Shown here piece after piece: positions 9,578-16,657 of a DNA stretch of 39,075 nt; the first letter of the stretch is position 1, and the number at the start of each line of letters is the position of its first letter. The DNA comes from Candidatus Competibacteraceae bacterium (GTDB lineage Bacteria > Pseudomonadota > Gammaproteobacteria > Competibacterales > Competibacteraceae): positions 1-39,075 of the forward strand of contig RXIW01000030.1 of the NCBI GenBank assembly GCA_003989065.1, in the 5' to 3' direction. Both the position numbers and the translations under genes were made by a program. Below the pieces are notes generated by a model. That model was given only the letters and a program-made list of their open reading frames with translations, was not told the DNA's origin and made no database searches.

Positions 9578-11353
9578 TCAGCTGATCCGCTCGGTCAACA
9601 ACGGCGCGCCGGTGGCCGATTCCCCCAGATAATGGCGCACTCGGGTCAGCGCCTGCGGCAAACTGGCTGACAGCAACAATTTACCCGGAATATTGCGCAA
9701 ACCGGCGCGACGCATCAACAGCGCCGGCTGGCCATGCACTCCGGCCACCGCCACTAGGACCCCGTCGCTCTGCCAGCGCTCGATGGCCGAGTCCAGTGCG
9801 ACCAGACCCGAAACGTCGATCACAGTGACGTTCTCGATATCGATGATCACCGCGCGCGGCCGCTCGGCGATATCGTGCAAGGCGTTCATCGCCTTTTCCG
9901 CCGCGCCGAAAAACAGCGGGCCGGTGACTTCATACAAGCGCACTCCCGTCGGCAACGGGCTTTCCAGATGAGGATGATCGGCCTCCACCGACTTGCCGCC
10001 GCTCATCTCGGCCATGCGGTTCATGAACAGCAGCGAAGCCAACACCACCCCGACGCCGATCGCAATCACCATGTCGAACATCACCGTCAAACCGAAGCAC
10101 ACCAGCAGCACCAGAATGTCGCTGCCGGGGGCGATCTTGAGAATATGGCGAAAATGCTTCAGTTCGCTCATGTTCCAGGCCACCAGCAGCAGCAACGCCG
10201 CCAGAGCAGCCATCGGCAAATACCCCAACACCGGCGCCAAGACCAGCAACACCAGCAGGATGAACAGGGCGTGAAACACGGCGGCCAGCGGCCCTCTGGC
10301 TCCGGCGCGGATATTGGCCGCGGTGCGGGCCAGCGCGCCGGTCGCCGCGATGCCGCCGAAAAACGGCGCGACCACATTGCCGATCCCCTGCCCGATCAGT
10401 TCGGCATCGGGATCGTGCTTGGTCCCGGTCATCCCATCGGCCACCACCGCGCACAGCAGCGACTCGATAGCCCCCAGCACCGCAATCGCCATCGCCGGTC
10501 CCAGCAAATCCTTGATCAATCCCAGCGACATCCCCAACGGCTGGCCATCGGGGCCGGGCAACTGCCATGGCAACACGAACTGCGGCGGAAACGGTGGAAT
10601 ACCCGGTAGCACCTCACCATTCCAAGCATAGCTGAAGCGGGATGCGATCGTCGCCACCTGGAAACCGTCCATCCACCGGCCAAGCAACCAGGCCAGGACC
10701 GTGGCCACGGCCATGCCCACCAAGGGCGCTGGAAATCCGGTTTTCAGACGCGGCCACAACAACAGCAGCGTCAAGGTAAAGACTCCGATCCACAGGTCGG
10801 GCCAATGCAATCCCGGCAGGGCTTGCCCCATCAACCACAGCCGCTCCAGAAAACTCTCAGGCTGGACGGTCAGTTGCAGTCCGAAGAAATCCTTGAATTG
10901 CAGACTGGCGATGACGACGGCGATGCCGGTGGTGAACCCGGTGGTCACTGGATAGGGGATAAACTGGATTAGCTTGCCCATCCGCGCCACCCCCATGCTG
11001 ATCATCATCAGCCCAGCCATGCAACCGGCCGTCACCAATCCCCCAGCGCCGTATTTCTCGGCGATGGGATGCAGGATGACGATGAAAGCGGCGGTTGGTC
11101 CGGACACGCTGAACCGGGAACCGCCGGTCAGCGCAATCAACAAACCGGCAACGATGGCCGTGTACAAGCCATACTGCGGTGGCACACCACTGCCGATGGC
11201 CAAAGCCATCGATAGCGGCACCGCGACGATGCCGACGGTGATGCCGGCCAGCAAGTCAGCCTGCATCTTGGAGAGGTTATAACCTCCGCGTAACTTGTCG
11301 CGCAGGGCTGTAGCGAAGGGAAGATAAAGCGAATGTCGGCGATCGGGTTTCAT
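9578..11353 (-). CDS. dauA: SulP-family anion transporter with STAS domain, DauA-like
   Basis: Inner-membrane carrier of 591 residues. The membrane part closely follows E. coli DauA (YchM): DLLAGITVGIVAVPLSMALAIGSGV..., ALTGGSRFSVSGPTAAF, GAIESLLCAVVADGMTGTKH, GQGIGNVVAPFFGGIAAT and ALLLLVAWNMSE. A cytosolic STAS domain fills about residues 455-575 (GPLFFGAAEKAMNALHDI, VIDIENVTVIDVSGL). E. coli DauA carries C4-dicarboxylates; other SulP proteins carry bicarbonate or sulfate, so the substrate here is open. The ATG at 11353 is preceded by GGAGGTG at an upper-limit spacing of about 14 nt. It lies directly downstream of the hydrogenase-like operon (169-nt gap) in the same direction, which makes a functional link worth testing. 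Confidence 0.88.
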   Translation of the reverse strand: MKPDRRHSLYLPFATALRDKLRGGYNLSKMQADLLAGITVGIVAVPLSMALAIGSGVPPQYGLYTAIVAGLLIALTGGSRFSVSGPTAAFIVILHPIAEKYGAGGLVTAGCMAGLMMISMGVARMGKLIQFIPYPVTTGFTTGIAVVIASLQFKDFFGLQLTVQPESFLERLWLMGQALPGLHWPDLWIGVFTLTLLLLWPRLKTGFPAPLVGMAVATVLAWLLGRWMDGFQVATIASRFSYAWNGEVLPGIPPFPPQFVLPWQLPGPDGQPLGMSLGLIKDLLGPAMAIAVLGAIESLLCAVVADGMTGTKHDPDAELIGQGIGNVVAPFFGGIAATGALARTAANIRAGARGPLAAVFHALFILLVLLVLAPVLGYLPMAALAALLLLVAWNMSELKHFRHILKIAPGSDILVLLVCFGLTVMFDMVIAIGVGVVLASLLFMNRMAEMSGGKSVEADHPHLESPLPTGVRLYEVTGPLFFGAAEKAMNALHDIAERPRAVIIDIENVTVIDVSGLVALDSAIERWQSDGVLVAVAGVHGQPALLMRRAGLRNIPGKLLLSASLPQALTRVRHYLGESATGAPLLTERIS

Positions 11354-11453
11354 GAAAATTGCTCAGACACCTCCACAATGTCGGGATGATCAGGCGGCCT
11401 ACCACACAGGACTTGCGCAGAACGCATTTTCAGATCGATCGGAACCACGATAT

Positions 11454-11469
11454 ATTGCGGTTCCGCAAT
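11454..11469. repeat. Short perfect inverted repeat between the hyf-like operon and dauA
   Basis: ATTGCGG (11454-11460), spacer TT, then CCGCAAT (11463-11469). It lies 53 nt past the hyfI-like stop and about 100 nt before the dauA start, both on the minus strand. It could be a dyad operator for dauA or a small hairpin. The two-base loop and the lack of a T-run argue against an intrinsic terminator. Confidence 0.4.
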
Positions 11470-11522
11470 TCTGGCGGATAGAGATTCGGTGACTGCGTAC
11501 AGGTCCTACAACATTGATCGAT

Positions 11523-12041
11523 TTACCACCGCTGGACCTGCAGCAAAGCCAGCAAACCTTCCAGTAATTGCATAGGGGTGGGCGGGCAGCCGGGGATATG
11601 CACATCGACCGGAATCACCGCAGAGACACCGCCAACGCAGGCGTAGCTGCCCGCGAACACGCCGCCGTCCCGCCCGCAATCACCGACCGCCACCACCCAT
11701 TTGGGATCGGGCGTCGCCGCGTAGGTCCGCTCCAGCGCTTCCCGCATGTTGGCAGTCACCGGACCCGTGACCAGTAGCACATCGGCATGGCGCGGCGAAG
11801 CGACGAAACGCAGCCCGAACCGCTCCAGATCGTAATAGGCGTTGTTGAGCGCGTGGATTTCCAACTCGCAACCATTGCAGGAACCGGCGTCCACTTCACG
11901 AATGGCCAAACTGCGGCCGAGTCGTCGTCGGGCGGCCTGATCGACCTTCACGCCCAGTTCAGCCAACGCCGCAGCAGACGGCGCGGGTGCTGCGATGGTC
12001 AGCGGCGACCGCCACAGATTTTGAAGCAGCAACTTGCGCAT
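11523..12041 (-). CDS. hyfI: Hydrogenase-4/complex I small subunit-like Fe-S protein (HyfI/NuoB type)
   Basis: 172 residues, shorter than E. coli HyfI (about 250) but with the complete core. All four cysteines for the proximal/N2-type [4Fe-4S] cluster are visible: the CNGC pair in DAGSCNGCELEIHALNN, the Cys in AVGDCGRDGGVF, and the Cys in IPGCPPTP. It should sit on the cytosolic side of the membrane arm and receive or pass electrons next to the large subunit encoded upstream. The short N-terminus has no transmembrane helix. It starts 11 nt after the hyfG-like stop and is the last of six tightly packed genes. Because the partner large subunit lacks the NiFe ligands, the complex is probably not a hydrogenase. 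Confidence 0.88.
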   Translation of the reverse strand: MRKLLLQNLWRSPLTIAAPAPSAAALAELGVKVDQAARRRLGRSLAIREVDAGSCNGCELEIHALNNAYYDLERFGLRFVASPRHADVLLVTGPVTANMREALERTYAATPDPKWVVAVGDCGRDGGVFAGSYACVGGVSAVIPVDVHIPGCPPTPMQLLEGLLALLQVQRW

Positions 12042-12052
12042 GGCGGCATGGC

Positions 12053-13576
12053 CTACAGATCGTGGCCCGAATAGGAGCCGTTGAACGATTTATTGCACAG
12101 CGGAAAATCGGCGACGATGTTGTTTTCGATCGCGGCTTCCAGCAACGGCCACTGGAACCAGGACGGATCGCGCGGATGACAGCGCGCCACCGTTCCATCG
12201 GCGGCCAGCCGCAACCAGACCAGGATATCGCCGCGAAAGCCCTCGACCAGCGCCACGCCTTCGCAGGGCTGACCCGGTTGCCGCACCTCCACGCACACCG
12301 GCCCCATCGGCAACTGTTCCAGTAGCTGTTCGATCAGCGCCAGACTCTGTTCCACCTCGCCGATCCGCAGCCATATCCGCGCGTTGACGTCACTGTCGGT
12401 TCGCGCTGGGATCTCGAATTTCAGTTGTTCATAGGGTGGATAACCCGGCTGACGGCGCGCATCGAAATCCCGTCCCCCGGCCCGACCGATCGTTCCGCCA
12501 CAACCGAATTGCCGGATCAAGTCCGGTCGGACAAAGCCGGTACTCGCCGTGCGATTCTGTAGCGAGGCGGTGTTGTCGTACAACTCGACCAGCGGCGGAA
12601 ACTGCCGACGAATCTCGGCCACCAGGGCGCGCAAAAGGTGGACGCCATCCGCCGGCAAATCGGTGGCGACTCCACCAGGAACGATGCTATCCATCAGCAA
12701 GCGGTGGCCAAAACAAGCGGCGCTAGCCCGCAACACCTGCTCGCGCAGCACCGCGCACTGCGCCAACATCAGCGCGAAAGCGGCGTCATTGCAGATCGCG
12801 CCGATGTCGCCACAGTGGTTGGCCAGCCGCTCCAATTCGGCCATCAGCGCCCGTAGCCCATGGGCGCGGGCGGGAATAGCGGTTTCGGTGGCTGCTTCGA
12901 CCGCACGAGCGAACGCCAGCGCATACGCCACGGTGCTATCGCCAGACACCCGCCCCACCAACCGCGCTGCCCGTTCCAAAGGCGCACCGGCCAGCAAGGC
13001 TTCGATACCCTTGTGGACATAGCCCAGTCGTTCTTCCAACCGGACCACGGCCTCGCCATTGGCGGTAAAGCGGAAATGGCCCGGTTCGATGATGCCGGCA
13101 TGGACCGGCCCCACCGGAATCTGATGCAAACTCTCGCCTTCCGCTGACAGAAAGGGATATGGCGACGTTGCCTCCGCAGGAGCAGATGCGGCACCCAACG
13201 GATGACGCACCGGCCAGCGGCCATGATCCAACCAGGGGCGGGCGTCCGGCGCATCGATCGGCTGCAAGCCAACCAGATCGGCCAGGGCGCGCTCCAAGCG
13301 CTGCGCCGGCGGATGCAGACGCCCCACCGAGGGAAAGCACCCGTCGGGACATGGCAGGCTGGCGACGCCGATGAAACCGCTGGCCGCTTCATGCGCCGCC
13401 AGATGCACCATGCCAGGCTCGCCCCATAATCCGAGCAGGGTCCAGCCGCCGCCCGCCAGCCCCTCGATCACCGCATGCCAAAGTTCGGTGGTCACCACGA
13501 TACGTGGCCAGGGCCGATGCCCAGCGACGGGCTGACCCGCCTCCAGCAGCACCTGCAACGAAGCAGCAGCACTCAT
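12053..13576 (-). CDS. hyfG: HyfG/HycE-like large subunit lacking the NiFe-binding cysteines
   Basis: 507 residues: a NuoC-like N-terminal domain (about 25-120, with ALADLVGLQPIDAPDARPWLDHG) fused to a NuoD/hydrogenase-large-subunit domain (about 145-507). GPVHAGIIEPGHFRF (156-170) is the group 4 hydrogenase form. At the first metal site, R-V-[CGIC] is replaced by RVSGDS (211-214 SGDS). At the C-terminal site, DPCxxC is replaced by a sequence around ADFPLCNKSF with only Cys494. Ni-Fe therefore cannot be held in the usual way. The His of complex I that lines the quinone pocket is also absent (Ile at about 163). The ATG at 13576 has GGAG just upstream and lies 11 nt after the preceding stop; the same frame stays open upstream but without family sequence. 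Likely an Ehr-type large subunit; its substrate is unknown. Confidence 0.88.
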   Translation of the reverse strand: MSAAASLQVLLEAGQPVAGHRPWPRIVVTTELWHAVIEGLAGGGWTLLGLWGEPGMVHLAAHEAASGFIGVASLPCPDGCFPSVGRLHPPAQRLERALADLVGLQPIDAPDARPWLDHGRWPVRHPLGAASAPAEATSPYPFLSAEGESLHQIPVGPVHAGIIEPGHFRFTANGEAVVRLEERLGYVHKGIEALLAGAPLERAARLVGRVSGDSTVAYALAFARAVEAATETAIPARAHGLRALMAELERLANHCGDIGAICNDAAFALMLAQCAVLREQVLRASAACFGHRLLMDSIVPGGVATDLPADGVHLLRALVAEIRRQFPPLVELYDNTASLQNRTASTGFVRPDLIRQFGCGGTIGRAGGRDFDARRQPGYPPYEQLKFEIPARTDSDVNARIWLRIGEVEQSLALIEQLLEQLPMGPVCVEVRQPGQPCEGVALVEGFRGDILVWLRLAADGTVARCHPRDPSWFQWPLLEAAIENNIVADFPLCNKSFNGSYSGHDL

Positions 13577-13587
13577 CAGCTCCACCC

Positions 13588-15039
13588 TCAACCCAATAAT
13601 GCCGCGACGTTTTTGAACCAGGCCACCAACGGCCCCGGCAACCAGATGCCGGCGATCAAGACCAGCGCCAGATGCGTCAGCATCGGCAGAATACTGGCTT
13701 GCACGGGCGCAACAGGACCGCTGTCCGGTTTGCCGAACGCCATACCGTGCAAGCGCCATAACAGCGTACCGAACGCCAGCAGCAAGCCCAGCGCCAGCGG
13801 CAACGCCAGCAACGGTTGGCGGGCGAAGGTAGAACTCACCACCAGAAATTCGCTGGTGAATACGCCGAACGGCGGCATTCCAGCGATGGCGATCACCCCC
13901 GCCACCAACCCCCAGCCGAGCACCGGATGGGTCACGGTCAACCCGCGAATGGTGGAAATCCGTTGCGTACCCTTGGCCTGCGCGATGTGGCCGACGGTGA
14001 AGAAAATCGCCGATTTGGTCAGGCTGTGCATGGTCATGTGCAGCAGCCCAGCGAAATTGGCCAGCGGCCCACCCATGCCGAACGCAAAGGTGATGATGCC
14101 CATGTGCTCGATGGACGAGTAGGCGAACAGCCGCTTGATATCGCCCCGGCGATAGAGCATCAGCCCGGCGAACAACAGCGATAGCAACCCCAAACCGACC
14201 ATTAGCGGACCCGGCGCCAGTGCGTGGGAATTGGCGCTCATCAGCATTTTGAACCGCAACACCGCGTACAAAGCCACATTCAACAGCAGGCCGGACAGCA
14301 CCGCCGAGATCGGCGTGGGGCCTTCGGCGTGCGCATCGGGCAGCCAGGCGTGCAACGGAACCAGACCCGCCTTGGTGCCGTAACCGAGCAGCAGGAACAC
14401 GAACGCCAGGTTGAGCAAGGCCGGCTCGAAGGCGTCGGCTTTGGCCAGCAGCTGATCCCAGGCCATCGCCGGCAATCCCTCCCCGACCACTGGTTGCGCC
14501 GCCAGATACACCAGGATGGTGCCGAACAACGCCAGAGCGATACCCAGGCTGCCCAGGATGAAATACTTCCAGGCGGCTTCCAGCGCCGCACGGGTCCGGT
14601 AGAGCCCGACCATCAGCACCGTGATCAGCGTCGCCAGCTCGATCGCCACCCACAACAGCCCGATGTTGTTGGCCAGCAGCGCCAGATTCATGGCGAACAG
14701 CAGAGCCTGATACATGGCGTGATAGAAGCGCAGATATGCCGGCGTCAACCGCCCGGTTTCCAGTTCATGGGCGATATAACTGGCGCTGAACACGCTGGTG
14801 GTGAAACTAACCAGATTGTTCAACACGATCAGGTAGATATTGAAATCATCCACCCGCAGATACAGATTGGCTTCCGGCCGCCATCCCAACAGGGTGATGG
14901 CGGCCAACAGACTCAGCAAGGCCGCGCTGACGTTCAGACGGGCGCCGAATCGATAACCGGGTGCTAGCATCAGCACCACCGTGGCGCTGGCCGGAACGAT
15001 CAGCAGCGCGGTCACTGCTAGGAATCCCAGCGCATTCAT
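13588..15039 (-). CDS. hyfF: HyfF-like antiporter-type membrane subunit
   Basis: 483 residues of almost continuous transmembrane helices, in the NuoN/MrpD/HyfF proton-channel family. Landmarks are LLWVAIELATLITVLMVG (Glu134, the conserved helix-5 acid), GYGTKAGLVPLHAWLPDAH (Lys223), and KRLFAYSSIEHMGIITFAFG with HSLTKSAIFF. It should be one of two ion-pumping modules of the complex. The start is the ATG at 15039, which overlaps the hyfE-like stop in an ATGA; a GGGAAGGG precedes it. The reading frame is open further upstream, but that part is not family-like. E. coli HyfF is about 526 residues, so this copy is slightly short. Confidence 0.88.
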   Translation of the reverse strand: MNALGFLAVTALLIVPASATVVLMLAPGYRFGARLNVSAALLSLLAAITLLGWRPEANLYLRVDDFNIYLIVLNNLVSFTTSVFSASYIAHELETGRLTPAYLRFYHAMYQALLFAMNLALLANNIGLLWVAIELATLITVLMVGLYRTRAALEAAWKYFILGSLGIALALFGTILVYLAAQPVVGEGLPAMAWDQLLAKADAFEPALLNLAFVFLLLGYGTKAGLVPLHAWLPDAHAEGPTPISAVLSGLLLNVALYAVLRFKMLMSANSHALAPGPLMVGLGLLSLLFAGLMLYRRGDIKRLFAYSSIEHMGIITFAFGMGGPLANFAGLLHMTMHSLTKSAIFFTVGHIAQAKGTQRISTIRGLTVTHPVLGWGLVAGVIAIAGMPPFGVFTSEFLVVSSTFARQPLLALPLALGLLLAFGTLLWRLHGMAFGKPDSGPVAPVQASILPMLTHLALVLIAGIWLPGPLVAWFKNVAALLG

Positions 15040-15701
15040 CGCCGCCGCCCTTCCCGAAAGCTGTCCATCGCCTGCATGTCCACGCTGTCGAAGCGTTCCC
15101 GGATGCGGAACAGAAAAACCCCGATCACGATCAACGCGATCAATACCGAAAAGGCGATGCTGATCTCTACCGCCAGCGGCATGCCACGCGCCCCGGCAGC
15201 CGCTAACACCAGCCCATTTTCCAGCGACATGAAACCGATCACCAGGCTGACCGCGTTGTGCCGGATGACCATCAGCCACAATCCCAGCAACACCACCGCC
15301 AGCGCGAACGCCAAATCTTCCCGCGCCAGTACATCGGCGGTCGTCGTAACCGGCAACATCACCAGGATCGCCAGCGCCACCAGCGCCGCACCCGCCAGCA
15401 TGTTGAGGCCCACGCCCCCCACGACTTCCAGGGTGCGATGAATGCCAAGTCGCCGGACGATGCGATGGAGCGCGGTCGGAATGAGAATCGCCTTGAAAAT
15501 CAGCGCGATCCCGGCTGTGACGTAGAGATGGTGGGCTTCCTGGATCGTCGCCTGCCAGCCAACCGCCAACACCAGCACCAGCGAGTGCAGCGCAAAAACA
15601 TTGATCAGCGCAAACAGGCGAACCTGGTATAGCAGCAAAAAGCTCACTACCACCATGCCGCCGGCCAGCAAATGGGCGATGTCGAACGCCAGACCGTGCA
15701 T
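15036..15701 (-). CDS. hyfE: HyfE-like membrane subunit
   Basis: 221 residues, very close to E. coli HyfE (216). It has about seven predicted transmembrane helices, beginning LAFDIAHLLAGGMVVVSFLLLYQVRLFALI and ending AVEISIAFSVLIALIVIGVFLFRIRERF. The later half resembles NuoK (VIRHNAVSLVIGFMSLENGLVLAA), as is known for HyfE. It is part of the membrane arm of the hydrogenase-4-like complex. The ATG at 15701 overlaps the hyfC-like stop in TGATG, and its own stop overlaps the hyfF-like start in ATGA, so translational coupling runs through three genes. Confidence 0.87.
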   Translation of the reverse strand: MHGLAFDIAHLLAGGMVVVSFLLLYQVRLFALINVFALHSLVLVLAVGWQATIQEAHHLYVTAGIALIFKAILIPTALHRIVRRLGIHRTLEVVGGVGLNMLAGAALVALAILVMLPVTTTADVLAREDLAFALAVVLLGLWLMVIRHNAVSLVIGFMSLENGLVLAAAGARGMPLAVEISIAFSVLIALIVIGVFLFRIRERFDSVDMQAMDSFREGRRR

Positions 15702-16657
15702 CAGCGGCTCCGCGACACGAACAATAACAAAGCGCCGAGTAATCCCAGCATCAGTGCCGCTCCCAAAAATTGATCGACGCGGAACACTCGCATCTTGGCG
15801 ATGCTGGTCTCGAACAGGGCCAGCAGGAAACCGCCCAGCGCCAACTTGCCCAGATACGCGGCAACCCCGATCAGATACGCCGTCCAACTCTCACCGGCGG
15901 TCGCCATGCCCCAAGGGATGAAGATGCAGCCGAGCAGCGACAGATACAACAGTAATTTCAGGGAAGCGGCCAGTTCGATCAGCGCCAGATGACGGCCGGA
16001 GTATTCCAGCACCATCGCCTCATGCACCATGGTCAATTCCAGATGCGTCGCCGGATTGTCCACCGGAATGCGGGCATTTTCGGCAATCGCTACCATGATC
16101 AAGGCCAGCAAAGCCAAGGCCAGCGACACCCGCAAACCCACCTCGGCGGTCAACATGAACTGGGCGATCGCCGACAGTTCGGTGGTGCCCGCCAACAGCG
16201 ACAGAGTGAACACGATCATCAGCATGGCTGGCTCGGCCAGCGAGGCGATCATCATCTCGCGGCTGGAACCGATGCCGCCAAAGCTGGTGCCGACATCGAG
16301 ACCGGCCAGCGCCAGAAAAAAGCGGGCGCTGCCCAGCAGAGCGACGATGGCGATCAAATCCGCCGTCCAACTGAACAGCAAGCCGCTGGCAAAAGTGGGG
16401 ACCAGCGCCGCCGCCACCCACAGCGCGGCGAAAATCAGATAGGGCGCTACCCGAAACAGCCAGGAGGCGGAATCGGCCAGGAGAGCTTCCTTGCGCAGCA
16501 GTTTGAGCAGATCGCGATAGGGTTGCAGCGGAGACGGGCCGCGCCGCCGCAGCAATTGCGCCTTGATCGTGCGCACCCAGCCGGTCAGCAGCGGCGCCAG
16601 TAGCAGCACCAGCAACATCTGGCAACCTTGCACCAGATAATCGGTGATCAGCGCCAT
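15701..16657 (-). CDS. hyfC: HyfC/NuoH-like membrane anchor subunit
   Basis: 318 residues against about 315 in E. coli HyfC. It is the NuoH-type subunit that links the soluble redox part to the ion-pumping arm. Visible signatures are LLRRRGPSPLQPYRDLLKLLRKE near the N-terminus, GTSFGGIGSSREMMIASLAEPAMLM, and ENARIPVDNPATHLELTMVHEAMVLEYSG, the typical acidic loop of this family. About eight transmembrane helices follow the usual pattern. It starts at ATG 16657, 10 nt inside the end of the hyfB-like gene, and ends in a TGATG overlap with the hyfE-like gene. Confidence 0.9.
   Translation of the reverse strand: MALITDYLVQGCQMLLVLLLAPLLTGWVRTIKAQLLRRRGPSPLQPYRDLLKLLRKEALLADSASWLFRVAPYLIFAALWVAAALVPTFASGLLFSWTADLIAIVALLGSARFFLALAGLDVGTSFGGIGSSREMMIASLAEPAMLMIVFTLSLLAGTTELSAIAQFMLTAEVGLRVSLALALLALIMVAIAENARIPVDNPATHLELTMVHEAMVLEYSGRHLALIELAASLKLLLYLSLLGCIFIPWGMATAGESWTAYLIGVAAYLGKLALGGFLLALFETSIAKMRVFRVDQFLGAALMLGLLGALLLFVSRSR

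Noticed and set aside
12053..14653. A single 866-codon open frame spanning the hyfG-like gene and most of the hyfF-like gene
   Set aside because: Only the part after the ATG at 13576 matches the family. The upstream part is an Arg/Gly-rich shadow of the hyfF-like gene in another frame.
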